Assembly: GCA_024233865.1 (NCBI GenBank)
Contig: JACKPA010000009.1
Location: 186,001 to 250,000 of the forward strand
Length of the DNA: 64,000 bases
Reading direction: 5' to 3'
DNA from: Leptospiraceae bacterium
GTDB taxonomy: Bacteria; Spirochaetota; Leptospiria; Leptospirales; Leptospiraceae
Shown: one piece after another, positions 27,091 through 35,879 of the stretch
Layout of the letters: each line of letters begins with the position of its first letter
Position numbering within the stretch: position 1 is the stretch's first letter
Position numbers and translations under genes: made by a program
The notes under the pieces: model-generated
Database searches by the model: none
Seen by the model: only the letters and a program-made list of their open reading frames with translations
What the model was told of the DNA's origin: nothing

Positions 27091-27540
27091 AAGTGAGCAA
27101 ATTGGATACACTCACTTACTTAAATGACCGAACTATTGTTTTGATGTGATAATTTTAGATGGTGATTCTGCAAACCCTCTAAAAAGTAAAGTGTCTATTA
27201 ATCGATCTCGTATTTTCTCCGTAGTAGTATCAATTTTGTCGATCTTTTTGTCCATTTCTACAAACCGCTTATCAACTTCCATAAACCGCCTATCCATTTC
27301 CGTAAATCGCTTATCCATTTCCGCTTTGAGTTCGGCTTTTTGATTGTCCATTTTTGTATCAAGCTTTCCAATATCCGCTTTGAGTTCGGCTTTTTGAATA
27401 TCCATTTTTGCATCAAGCTTGCCAATATCTGCTTTCAACTCGGTTTTGAGTTCCTTATTTCCGTCTTTGATAAGCTTGTAGATGGCTAAAAGTATTGTGA
27501 TTACAGAAACTATCATTCCTATAAGAGTTTTGTTATCCAT
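27091..27540 (-). repeat. Direct repeat copy 2 (coiled-coil gene plus flank)
   Basis: Matches 25353-25848 in direct orientation, starting at AAGTGAGCAAATTGGATACA and continuing to the start codon of the coiled-coil gene. It is shorter by 45 bases (15 codons) in the coding repeat. Confidence 0.85.
27133..27540 (-). CDS. Membrane-anchored coiled-coil protein, paralogue 2
   Basis: A 135-residue paralogue of the protein encoded at 25396-25848. It has the same N-terminal membrane helix (IGMIVSVITILLAIYKLI), two 18-residue ELKADIGKLDxKMDxQKA repeats, and an identical C-terminal 30 or so residues (DKIDTTTEKIRDRLIDTLLF and on). It lacks 15 residues of the 7/11-residue blocks. GGAG lies eight bases before the ATG. 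Because its last third is identical to its paralogue, recent duplication or gene conversion is likely. The function is unknown; both copies may form mixed coiled-coil oligomers at the inner membrane. Confidence 0.75.
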   Translation of the reverse strand: MDNKTLIGMIVSVITILLAIYKLIKDGNKELKTELKADIGKLDAKMDIQKAELKADIGKLDTKMDNQKAELKAEMDKRFTEMDRRFMEVDKRFVEMDKKIDKIDTTTEKIRDRLIDTLLFRGFAESPSKIITSKQ

Positions 27541-27928
27541 TGTCTTACTCCATTTTTCATTTTATTTGTTCTAAATATATTGGGTATAAAAATAGAAAAT
27601 TGGTACTTGTTTTTTTGAAAAAAATGCAAATATTTTCGCCTTAGGACTGAAAATGGTTCTAAAGGCTAAATGCCTGGTTTATGCAAACACACCGATATTT
27701 AAAAATGAAATGGTCAACAAGACAAAGCTATCCTCAAGTATTATCACAGATCGCAAAGGTTTGATGCGAAACTTCTTGGACAATTGGGATAAGATAGACT
27801 TATGATTTTCGGAAGATAAATTTCCACCGGAAAAATCTATTTACCTATCTTTAGTAAAAGGCACAGGAATTCATAAAAAGGATAAAGACAGATATTTCAT
27901 CCAAGAACCAATAGAAGAAAGTTACATT

Positions 27929-28117
27929 CTACTTTGGAAACGAATGGAACTTTAATTGAAAAGGAAGAAAATACTTTCCATGAAAATTTGTTAAATCAAA
28001 TAATTCTAGGTTTTCCACTGTTTTTAGGAGAGTTTCAAATATGTCAAATAGTATTATATACAACTTCTCTGGGTCTTTTTTACACAGGTCTAAAAACTCT
28101 TCTTTATTTGGAAACAT
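27929..28117 (-). pseudogene. Possible N-terminal fragment of an IS66-like transposase
   Basis: A 62-codon frame with FLDLCKKDPEKLYIILFDIF followed by ETLLKTVENLE. The KDP...L...LE pattern resembles the N-terminal leucine-zipper-like region of IS66-family transposases. No catalytic part follows. Based on a short resemblance only. Confidence 0.35.
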
Positions 28118-28269
28118 TCTTGAATGTTTTTATCAACGTCTTATTGTCGCAATCACTTTTTTAGCCACTGAATAATTACGTTTTTTGATTCAATTTTCTT
28201 GCTCATAACTTATTCTTTCTTTTCACTGTTCAATATTTCTCTCTATATGCCCCGCTATGCTGCAATAAT

Positions 28270-28398
28270 GATCAATGCAACAGACAAAGTTAGCCAGTCC
28301 TCACCCAGAGCAATTCAGAGTCAGCAGAAAAGCTTGCAAAAATTTCTGAGGAATTAAAAGAAACTTCAAGTAATTTGAACAAAAAAATTGAAGCATAG
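28270..28398 (+). pseudogene. Frameshifted C-terminal scrap of a chemoreceptor
   Basis: One frame reads INATDKVSQSSPRAI; after a frameshift the next reads NSESAEKLAKISEELKETSS and ends NLNKKIEA-stop. This is the usual end of an MCP signalling domain (an I..A...VSQSS..NS..AE.LA..SEEL pattern). There is no upstream receptor, so it is a remnant. It is not identical to the two receptors in this window. Confidence 0.5.
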
Positions 28399-28411
28399 CA
28401 ACTTTCTAAAA

Positions 28412-28628
28412 TAACGTGAGTTCGATATAACATTTTTATTTCACCTAAAGGGCAACCACCGGGGGATTGCCCCTACAAAGCCTGTGGTATTTTTGGGCGT
28501 AGGGGTGAACCGAAACCGGACTACAAATTTCAAGAGAATCTTTAGTGGTATTTTTGGGCGTAGGGGTGAACCCCTGTGTTCACCCTACTTATTTTTATAA
28601 CATTATTCCTTACGTCGAACTAGCGTTA
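28412..28628. mobile_element. Palindromic miniature element, copy A (MITE-like)
   Basis: The left end TAACGTGAGTTCGA and right end TCGAACTAGCGTTA form terminal inverted repeats with a TA on each side, as produced by Tc1/mariner-IS630 type insertion. The right repeat has mismatches to the left. Inside are hairpin-forming GGGCAA/TTGCCC and GGTGAAC/GTTCACC arms. About 55 bases containing GTGGTATTTTTGGGCGTAGG are duplicated internally, making this copy longer than the one at 48.7 kb. It encodes nothing. Confidence 0.75.
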
Positions 28629-28720
28629 AAATAAGGTAACAATCCTTCATAAATAAAAAATTGTATATTTGATTTTTTAAATTTTATTGAAATTAAGGAC
28701 TCTATGTATAAAATGTATTT

Positions 28721-29407
28721 ATGAAAAGTAAACTATTTATTATTTTTTTGATATTTTTTCCGGTTATTTATTGCTCGGAAGCCTTTTCCCAAAATACAAT
28801 ATTGGTTCTGAAATCTACTCCCCATAAAAAACCGGAGGTAAAATTACGAAAATACTCAAAGTTATATGGGAGACGGTACAAACCGAAACCGGCATTAGTT
28901 GATGGTTTAGTTTATACTACTGTGAATGCTACTATAAATGCTACTGTATACGTAACTGCTGAAACAACAGCAAATTCGTCAAGAGTTACTAGTGCCCCTA
29001 GTCTCCATGCAACAGCCAATTCCTCAAGAGCAACTACAGAACCTTCTGCCGAAGTAACTGCAAATTCTACTAGGGGAACTACCGAACCTACTGCAGATTC
29101 AACAGAAAGTTCGACTGCTTCTTCTTCTGGAAGATATGAAGAAATGCAACATCTTTTTGTCACACATAACTTTGAACAATTGGAAATAGAAATGGCACAA
29201 GGAATAGGAGAAAAGCTAAATGTTTTGGCGTTTTTGCACGGTTGCCCCGATCATCTAAATCGAGAATTTGCGAAGATGGCTAAGAAAAATTATATAAATT
29301 TATTCGAAAATTCGGACGAACTTACTCCGGCATCTTTTGTGAAACGGATTCACAATCAAATACAAAACGAGGAAAGACTAAAAAGTGGATGTAAATATTC
29401 AGGGTAA
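28721..29407 (+). CDS. Secreted protein with Ser/Thr-rich repeats and DUF3015-like C terminus
   Basis: A 228-residue exported protein. A signal peptide (residues 1-23; SEAFSQ suggests cleavage near 23) is followed by a basic segment, then a Ser/Thr/Ala-rich low-complexity region (about 65-140) with degenerate repeats of about 16 residues (TANSSRATTEPSAEV, TANSTRGTTEPTADS). The C-terminal 85 residues (FVTHNFEQLEIEMAQGIGEK, then a Cys-containing HGCP segment) resemble the end of DUF3015 proteins, common in Leptospira and Gammaproteobacteria. The repeat region differs from ordinary DUF3015 proteins, where a compact Gly/Asn-rich domain sits. The role is unknown; the repeats may be surface-exposed or glycosylated. 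Confidence 0.65.
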   Translation: MKSKLFIIFLIFFPVIYCSEAFSQNTILVLKSTPHKKPEVKLRKYSKLYGRRYKPKPALVDGLVYTTVNATINATVYVTAETTANSSRVTSAPSLHATANSSRATTEPSAEVTANSTRGTTEPTADSTESSTASSSGRYEEMQHLFVTHNFEQLEIEMAQGIGEKLNVLAFLHGCPDHLNREFAKMAKKNYINLFENSDELTPASFVKRIHNQIQNEERLKSGCKYSG

Positions 29408-29514
29408 AGCACACTTCATGCCATGTATTGCTTAGGGGTTCTCCAACACAAAGCCCATATCCTTACCCATTATCTTGTTAGTTACTCAAACCACCGTAAC
29501 CCAGGAGAAATTCA

Positions 29515-30171
29515 ATGAAAAAAGATTATACTCACATAGCTTTTGTTTTAGACAGGTCTGGCTCAATGTCTTCCAGTAAGATAGAAACGATTAAAGGTTT
29601 TAACTCATTTTTGCAAGAACAACAAGGATTAGAGGGCAAGGCAACTTTTACATTAGTTCAATTTGATGATCAATATGAAGTTTGGCATGATTTTGTTGAT
29701 ATACAAAAAGTTAAAAAACTAAAAGACAAAACTTACGTGCCCAGAGGAATGACAGCTCTCTTTGACGCTATCGGAAAAACTATCAATATAATTGGGAAAA
29801 AGTTGTCTGATTTGAAAGAAGAAGAACGCCCCGAAAAAGTTGTCTTCGTAATACTTACCGACGGGCAAGAAAATTCTAGTTTGGAATATCGTTTTGAAGT
29901 TATTTCTGATATGATAAAACACCAAACGGAAAAATACAATTGGACTTTTGTTTTCCTCGGTTCAGAATTGAGTGCTGTGGATCAAGCTATCAATATGGGA
30001 ATTTCATCCTCCAACACTTTAAACTATTCAGCTGATGCAGAAGATGTCCAAATTTTGTATAAGAGCGTAAGCAGCAGCGTATCAAAATTAAGAATGGCAA
30101 AAGAAGCAAAGATGGATTTCTTCTCTGAGGACGAAAAAGCTAGTTATAGGAGTAAAATCCAAAAGAAATGA
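29515..30171 (+). CDS. von Willebrand factor A domain protein
   Basis: A 218-residue stand-alone vWA domain with an intact metal-ion-dependent adhesion site: DRSGSMSSS (about residues 13-21), the Thr in RGMTALFDAI (about 81) and LTDGQEN (about 117). No signal peptide or membrane helix is seen, so it is probably cytoplasmic, like vWA proteins of the TerF/YegL kind. The C-terminal part (about 165-218) is helical. GGAGAAATTCA lies just upstream of the ATG. It is convergent with marC and shows no operon partner. vWA proteins often work with TelA, MoxR ATPases or tubulin-like GTPases, and both TelA and a tubulin-like gene are in this window, but physical linkage is loose. Confidence 0.9.
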   Translation: MKKDYTHIAFVLDRSGSMSSSKIETIKGFNSFLQEQQGLEGKATFTLVQFDDQYEVWHDFVDIQKVKKLKDKTYVPRGMTALFDAIGKTINIIGKKLSDLKEEERPEKVVFVILTDGQENSSLEYRFEVISDMIKHQTEKYNWTFVFLGSELSAVDQAINMGISSSNTLNYSADAEDVQILYKSVSSSVSKLRMAKEAKMDFFSEDEKASYRSKIQKK

Positions 30172-30211
30172 TCCATATATGGTAAAGATAAACTATGCAC
30201 AAAGCCATGTA

Positions 30212-30832
30212 TTATCCCAATTTGAAGTAGGTTTTGATTCCATCTAGCACACTGTTGGCTGCAACGGAAGCTAAAATAAGACCCATGACCCTACTAATAA
30301 TACTAGCACCCGAATCACCAATGACTTTGTGAATCCTTTGAGCAAGCAATAAAAAAAGTAGTGTTATAAGCAAAACCAAAACCATAACACCGGTTGTGAT
30401 GGTCTGATTTAGAATGGAAAAACGAGTGTTGTCTGTCAAGAGTACTACACCCATCATTGCTCCGGGCGAAGCTATGGAAGGTATTGCCAAAGGAAATATA
30501 GCCGTTTCTTTTCCGTCTTTTACAATTTGAATTTCACCTTCTGGTTTACCTTCTCCAAAAATCATGGATAAAGCAAACAAAAATAAGACTATTCCTCCAG
30601 CAATTTGGAAAGCCGAAAGTGGAACACCAATAGCATCTAACAAAATTTCTCCAACAATAACGAAAAATACGAGAATCCCACCTGCTACAAAAATAGCTCT
30701 GTAGGCAATTTTTGATTTTTCCCAATCTTTGTGCTGTTTGGTAACTGCAATAAAAACGGGAATTGTTCCTATCGGATCGATGACCGCCCATAATAATACA
30801 AAGTTCTTAATAATATCTTCTATGTTTTGCAT
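30212..30832 (-). CDS. MarC family integral membrane protein
   Basis: A 206-residue inner-membrane protein with six predicted helices. The opening NFVLLWAVIDPIGTIPVFIA and the central FPLAIPSIASPGAMMGVVLL are hallmarks of the MarC/UPF0056 family (E. coli MarC, YchE, YhgN). The family is structurally related to LysE-type transporters, but the substrate is unknown; early links to multiple antibiotic resistance were not upheld. The gene ends near the vWA gene (convergent, about 40 bases). The RND pump gene upstream on the same strand ends 38 bases before its start, so they could be cotranscribed. Confidence 0.93.
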   Translation of the reverse strand: MQNIEDIIKNFVLLWAVIDPIGTIPVFIAVTKQHKDWEKSKIAYRAIFVAGGILVFFVIVGEILLDAIGVPLSAFQIAGGIVLFLFALSMIFGEGKPEGEIQIVKDGKETAIFPLAIPSIASPGAMMGVVLLTDNTRFSILNQTITTGVMVLVLLITLLFLLLAQRIHKVIGDSGASIISRVMGLILASVAANSVLDGIKTYFKLG

Positions 30833-30870
30833 AATAAACTTCTTTATAATAATTAAAACTATACATATAA

Positions 30871-33800
30871 CTAATCTTCTTTTTTGGGGTAAAGAACAAT
30901 CTTTTCATGTAACATACTTTCAATTCTTGCCAATTTTTGCTGCACGTTCTTTTTTTGGATTTTCATCAAGAATTCCATTGTTATAGGTAGAACCAAACTT
31001 GTTAAAGCACTTGCCACAAGCACTCCGCTTATAACTACCGTTGCCAGAGGACGTTGAACTTCCGAACCTGCACTTGAAGATAAAGCCATAGGGATAAACC
31101 CAATGGCTGCAATCAGAGCAGTAGTCATCATAGGGCGTAAAGATTTTACTCCGGCAGATTTTATCGCTACTTTAAGCGAAAGTCCGGTTCTAAGATCGTC
31201 GTTCAATCGGGAAGCAAAAACTACTCCGTTTAAAACGGCAATTCCGCTTACGGCTATAAATCCAACGGCAGCAGGAATGCTAAAAGGTAAATCACGAAGA
31301 ACAAGACCCCAGATACCTCCAGAGACGGCAAATGGAATCACAATAAATATTCCAATAGCATAAAATACGCTTCGGAAGGTTATAATGAGCATTACAAAGA
31401 TGATAAGCAGGGATATTGGAATAACTAACAAAAGCTTATTTTTTGCTCTTGTAAAGTTTTCAAATTGTCCACCCCATTCCACCTCATATCCTGGCGGTAG
31501 GTTGCTTACAATGGCTTCTGTTTTTTCTTTGGCTTCCTTGATATAACTAACCAGGTCTCTTCCCCGAATATTCACTTCTACAAAAATCCTGCGTTTTAGG
31601 TTTTCTCTATATATGGCAGAAGCAGAATCCACAAAGTCTATATCGGCAACCTGAGCCAGCGGAATAGTACTTCCTGTTGAAGTCATTATAGGAATATTGT
31701 TAATCTGCTTTATATCACCAATTATGTTTAAGTCTAAACGTAAAACGAGGTCAAATCTCTTTGTTCCTTCATATATTTTGCCTGCATTGGAACCAACCCT
31801 AAGCATTTCTACCGTTTTGAGAATTTCAGAGGCAGAGACTCCGTACCTAGCCATTTTGTCATAATTCGTATTGATCCTTAACGTAGACAAGCCTATTATT
31901 TTTTGCACTCGAATGTCGCCCGTTCCTGCAATTGCTCTCATTTTATCTGCTATTTTGTCACCAACATCTTTTAAGGTAAAAAGATCGTCACCGTATACCT
32001 TAACAACAATGTCTGCTTTGGAACCTGCCAAAAGAGAATTGACTCGATTTTCAATAGGCTGTGAGAGGCTAACTTGGGTCATTGGAATAGCGTACAGTAT
32101 TTTGTTTTTAATTAGTTCCATCATTTCTTCTCTTGTTTCTACGGAGTTCCATTCATTTTTGTTTTTTAGTTTTATCATAATACTTGTTTCGTCAGTTCCC
32201 ATTGGCTCTACGGCTGTTTCTCCTCTTCCCACTCGAGACACTACGCTGACAATTTCGGGTATTTCTCTAAGGATTTTCTCTATTTCTACGTTTAAGTCGC
32301 GAGAATAGGTAATGGCAGAAGAAGGTGCCCTTTTTACGTCCAACTCTATTTCACCTTCGTCTATTCTGGGAATAAATTCAGCTCCTATTGTCGTAAAGAG
32401 CAAAAAGGAAGAGATTACAAAAATGGTTGTAAAGAGTAATAGCTTTTGTTTGTTGGAAAAGCTCCACTCTAATGCAAATTGGTATATTTCTTTTATACTA
32501 TCCCAATATTTATTTTTGTGAAAAGTTGGTTCGGGATATAATATGGCAAGGCTTGCCGGAAAAGTTGTTATGGAAAATATAAGGGCTGCTCCTAAAGCAA
32601 GAGCAACGGTGATTGCCATGGGACGGAACATTCGACCTTCTACTCCGTCCAAAACCATTAAAGGAAGATAAACAAGCATAATGATAGCAACAGAAAAAGT
32701 AACGACTCTACCTACTTTACAACTACTCTCTATTATAATTTCTTTTGTTGTTTTTAAAATTTCGTATTTGTCCATGGGTTTGGAGAAATAATTTTGTTTA
32801 TCTATGAATCCCACAAAAACCGTTTCCAGAATAACAACGGCACCATCCACAAGTAGTCCGAAATCTATAGCACCAAGACTCATCAAGTTTCCTACAACTC
32901 CAAACATTCTCATTAAAATAACTGCCTGTAACATAGAGATAGGAATGGCAAGTGCAACAAGTCCTGCTCCTTTGGCAGAACCTAATGTTATAAGTAAGGT
33001 AATAAAAACCAGAGCAGCGCCTTCTAAGAGGTTTATAAAAACCGTAGAAAGTGCTCTGTTGATAAATTCTGATCTGTCATAAAAAGGCTCGATTTTCATG
33101 CCAGTTGGGAGTTTCTTGTTTAGTTTTTTGATTTTCTTTTTTACTTTATGAACCACTTCTCTGGAGTTTTCTCCCAATAGCATAATGACAGTAGCAGCAA
33201 CAACTTCTTGCTGATTTTTAGTTGCAATCCCATATTGCAAGGCAGTTCCCACTTTCACTTCAGCAATTTGTCCTAGCAACAATGGTGTTCCGTCCGGAAA
33301 TGTACGAACAGCAATACGTTCGATTTCATCAATCCCCTCGAACTGTCCTTCGCCCCGTATAACAATTTGCTCTTTTCCTTTGATAATGTACCCACCGCCC
33401 ATATTGGTATTAGCTGCTTTTATATTGGATAAAACTTCAGATACGGTTAGTTTATAAACTGCCAGTTTTCTTGGGTCAATGATAACTTGATATTCTTTTA
33501 CCTTTCCGCCTATGCTATTGACTTCTATTACTCCCGAAATAGATTTGAGCTGTTTGGATAATTCCCAATCTATGTAGGTTCGAAGTTCCATCGGAGTGTG
33601 TCTGTTAGAACTTAGGACAAATTCGTATATATCACCCAAAGCAGTTGCAACAGGCGATAATTCGGGACTTCCATATTCAGGCGGAATTTCCGCTTCCGCT
33701 TGCTTTAAGCGTTCTGTTACGAGTTGACGAGCAAACCAAATATCGACATTATCGTTAAATATTACCGTAACACTACTAACACCGGTTTTAGATATGGAAC

Positions 33801-34047
33801 GAATCTCTGTTACACCTGGCATTCCATTTAGTTTTAACTCAATGGGATTCGTGATAAATTGTTCGACTTCTACAGGAGAAAGACCAGGAGAAGAAGTAAC
33901 TGCTGAAACTTGGACATTTGTAACATCCGGGACAGCATCGACTGCAAGGTTTAATGCATTATAAATACCAATCAGGCATACAATCCCTGTGATTAGTATT
34001 ACCGTATACTTGAATTTGATGGAAGTTTCTATAATTTTTTCTATCAT
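30871..34047 (-). CDS. RND heavy-metal efflux transporter (CusA/CzcA type)
   Basis: A 1058-residue proton-driven efflux pump of the inner membrane, the usual length for CusA/CzcA. It begins MIEKIIETSIKFKYTVILI; a longer reading frame adds 57 residues that lack a ribosome site and look non-native, so ATG 34047 is used. Twelve membrane helices and two large periplasmic loops are in place. The fourth helix carries LGAIDFGLLVDGAVVILE with the proton-relay Asp typical of metal pumps. GGRVTFSV-like and AVSGGIWGL segments are also present. No membrane-fusion adaptor (CusB) or outer-membrane channel (CusC) gene is adjacent, so those are encoded elsewhere. The metal cannot be deduced. Confidence 0.92.
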   Translation of the reverse strand: MIEKIIETSIKFKYTVILITGIVCLIGIYNALNLAVDAVPDVTNVQVSAVTSSPGLSPVEVEQFITNPIELKLNGMPGVTEIRSISKTGVSSVTVIFNDNVDIWFARQLVTERLKQAEAEIPPEYGSPELSPVATALGDIYEFVLSSNRHTPMELRTYIDWELSKQLKSISGVIEVNSIGGKVKEYQVIIDPRKLAVYKLTVSEVLSNIKAANTNMGGGYIIKGKEQIVIRGEGQFEGIDEIERIAVRTFPDGTPLLLGQIAEVKVGTALQYGIATKNQQEVVAATVIMLLGENSREVVHKVKKKIKKLNKKLPTGMKIEPFYDRSEFINRALSTVFINLLEGAALVFITLLITLGSAKGAGLVALAIPISMLQAVILMRMFGVVGNLMSLGAIDFGLLVDGAVVILETVFVGFIDKQNYFSKPMDKYEILKTTKEIIIESSCKVGRVVTFSVAIIMLVYLPLMVLDGVEGRMFRPMAITVALALGAALIFSITTFPASLAILYPEPTFHKNKYWDSIKEIYQFALEWSFSNKQKLLLFTTIFVISSFLLFTTIGAEFIPRIDEGEIELDVKRAPSSAITYSRDLNVEIEKILREIPEIVSVVSRVGRGETAVEPMGTDETSIMIKLKNKNEWNSVETREEMMELIKNKILYAIPMTQVSLSQPIENRVNSLLAGSKADIVVKVYGDDLFTLKDVGDKIADKMRAIAGTGDIRVQKIIGLSTLRINTNYDKMARYGVSASEILKTVEMLRVGSNAGKIYEGTKRFDLVLRLDLNIIGDIKQINNIPIMTSTGSTIPLAQVADIDFVDSASAIYRENLKRRIFVEVNIRGRDLVSYIKEAKEKTEAIVSNLPPGYEVEWGGQFENFTRAKNKLLLVIPISLLIIFVMLIITFRSVFYAIGIFIVIPFAVSGGIWGLVLRDLPFSIPAAVGFIAVSGIAVLNGVVFASRLNDDLRTGLSLKVAIKSAGVKSLRPMMTTALIAAIGFIPMALSSSAGSEVQRPLATVVISGVLVASALTSLVLPITMEFLMKIQKKNVQQKLARIESMLHEKIVLYPKKED

Positions 34048-34209
34048 ACTTTTATGAAAATTAAAGGAATCTATTTTCCAATTCTTTTTATATAGGTTAA
34101 GATGTGGAAGAAAAATATATAAAAATAGTCTAACAAAACCTAATTTCCACTTGCATAGAAATGATAATAAATAAACTTTTAATGCTAAAAGCCCAAAAAA
34201 AGAGTTTTT

Positions 34210-34917
34210 ATGAACCAATTATCAATCAAAATATTTGCTGACGGAGCTGATAAAAACGGGATATTAGAAATGTACAAAAAGCCGTACATCAGCGGGTTTA
34301 CAACTAACCCAACCCTAATGAAAAAAGCCGGAATTACAAACTACACCGAATTTGCCAAAGACATACTTTCCGAAATACCGGATCGCCCTGTTTCTCTGGA
34401 AGTCTTTGCTGATGATTTTGCCGAAATGGAAAGACAAGCCCTTTTAATTAACTCCTGGGGGGGAAATGTCTATGTAAAAATTCCAATCACCAACACAAAA
34501 GCAGAGCCTTCTTACAAATTAATCCAATCTTTGACTAAAGAAAAAGTTAAACTAAACATCACGGCAGTGATGACACTAGAGCAAGTCCTACAAACTGTTC
34601 TTTCTTTAAAAGGAACGGAATCTGCCATTGTATCTGTTTTTGCCGGAAGGATAGCAGATAGCGGAATAGACCCAATTCCCCATATGAGGGCTGCACTAGA
34701 AATCACAAACATGTATCCCAATATTGAACTTTTGTGGGCAAGCCCAAGGGAAGTTTTGAATATTATCCAAGCTGATGAAATGGGTTGTAATATAATAACC
34801 GTTACCAATGATTTATTAAAAAAACTAGATACGCTTGGCAAGGATTTACAAGAATTTTCTTTGGATACTGTTAAAATGTTCTACAATGATGCCTCAAACG
34901 CGGGTTATCAAATATGA
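34210..34917 (+). CDS. Transaldolase-family protein (short, FSA/TalC type)
   Basis: A TIM-barrel aldolase of 235 residues, matching the short transaldolase subfamily. The start IKIFADGADKNGILEM and GFTTNPTLMKKAG are typical. The Schiff-base Lys lies in GNVYVKIPIT (about residue 85). Further motifs are NITAVMTLEQ and SVFAGRIADSG. It transfers a dihydroxyacetone unit in the pentose-phosphate pathway or, as a fructose-6-phosphate aldolase, cleaves sugar phosphates. The next gene, an epimerase, overlaps its stop by 4 bases (ATGA), so the two are translationally coupled. That pairing suggests sugar-nucleotide or lipopolysaccharide precursor synthesis rather than central metabolism, but this is inference. 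Confidence 0.88.
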   Translation: MNQLSIKIFADGADKNGILEMYKKPYISGFTTNPTLMKKAGITNYTEFAKDILSEIPDRPVSLEVFADDFAEMERQALLINSWGGNVYVKIPITNTKAEPSYKLIQSLTKEKVKLNITAVMTLEQVLQTVLSLKGTESAIVSVFAGRIADSGIDPIPHMRAALEITNMYPNIELLWASPREVLNIIQADEMGCNIITVTNDLLKKLDTLGKDLQEFSLDTVKMFYNDASNAGYQI

Positions 34918-35870
34918 GGTATTTTGTGACGGGTGGAGCAGGTTTTATCGGAAGTAATCTGTGTGATAGATTGTTACAAAAAGGTAATGATGTTACGTGT
35001 TATGACAATTTTAGCACGGGCAAAGACAATTTTTTAGTAGAAGCTAAGAAAAGTCCAAATTTTCGTTTAATCAAAGGTGATCTTTTGGATGAAAAACTAT
35101 TGGAAAGTTCAATTGCAGGACATGACTTTGTTTTTCATTTGGCAGCCAATGCAGATGTTCGATTCGGAACAAATCATCCAAGAAGGGACTTAGAACAAAA
35201 CACAATTGTCACTTTCAATGTATTGGAAGCAATGCGGAAAAATGGAATGAATAAAATAGCTTTTTCATCTACCGGCTCAATTTATGGAGAAGCGGGTGTA
35301 ATTCCAACACCGGAAGACTCTCCTTTTCCAATTCAAACTTCTTTGTACGGAGCTTCCAAGCTCGCTTGTGAAGGATTGATTTCAGCATATGCAGAAGGTT
35401 TTGGTTTTCAGGGTTGGATTTTTCGTTTTGTATCTATATTGGGTGAAAGATACACACATGGTCATGTGTATGATTTTTATCAAAAGTTGAAAAGTGATCC
35501 AAATAAAATGCAAGTTTTAGGGAATGGAAGGCAAAAAAAATCCTATCTTTACATTCAGGATTGCTTGGATGCTATTTTTATAGCTTTGGATAAAGCAAAT
35601 GAGAAGGTAAACATATTTAATTTGGGAACTCGGGAGTATTGTGAAGTCAACAATTCTATTCAGTGGTTATGCGAATCACTTGGAGCGCAACCAAAATTGG
35701 AATATACGGGTGGTGAAAGGGGTTGGATTGGTGATAATCCTTTTATTTTTTTGGATACAAAAAAGATCAATTCTCTTGGATGGAAGCCAAAATTGAGCAT
35801 TCGAGAAGGCATTTTGAAAACTCTGGAATTTCTACAAAATAATGAATGGGTGTATAAAAGTATACCATGA
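34914..35870 (+). CDS. NAD-dependent nucleotide-sugar epimerase/dehydratase
   Basis: An extended short-chain dehydrogenase of 318 residues. The NAD-binding loop is GGAGFIGSNLCD at the N terminus, the active-site Ser/Thr lies in FSSTGSIYGE (about 117-126) and the catalytic YxxxK in YGASKLACEG (about 146-155). It resembles UDP-glucose 4-epimerase (GalE/WbpP-like) enzymes. Coupled by ATGA overlap to a transaldolase-family gene. It probably supplies an activated sugar for surface polysaccharide. The substrate is not determinable. The gene converges with an adenylate cyclase only 9 bases away. Confidence 0.9.
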   Translation: MRYFVTGGAGFIGSNLCDRLLQKGNDVTCYDNFSTGKDNFLVEAKKSPNFRLIKGDLLDEKLLESSIAGHDFVFHLAANADVRFGTNHPRRDLEQNTIVTFNVLEAMRKNGMNKIAFSSTGSIYGEAGVIPTPEDSPFPIQTSLYGASKLACEGLISAYAEGFGFQGWIFRFVSILGERYTHGHVYDFYQKLKSDPNKMQVLGNGRQKKSYLYIQDCLDAIFIALDKANEKVNIFNLGTREYCEVNNSIQWLCESLGAQPKLEYTGGERGWIGDNPFIFLDTKKINSLGWKPKLSIREGILKTLEFLQNNEWVYKSIP

Positions 35871-35879
35871 TAAGAGTGA

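Larger units (their letters stand above)
27541..28720. other. Accessory stretch of decayed fragments and a mobile element
   Basis: About 1.2 kb with no intact gene. It holds a short ORF from 27653 (about 50 codons, unknown), an IS66-like N-terminal fragment (27929-28117), a chemoreceptor C-terminal scrap (28270-28398) and a palindromic mobile element (28412-28628). The rest shows no coding character. Confidence 0.6.
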
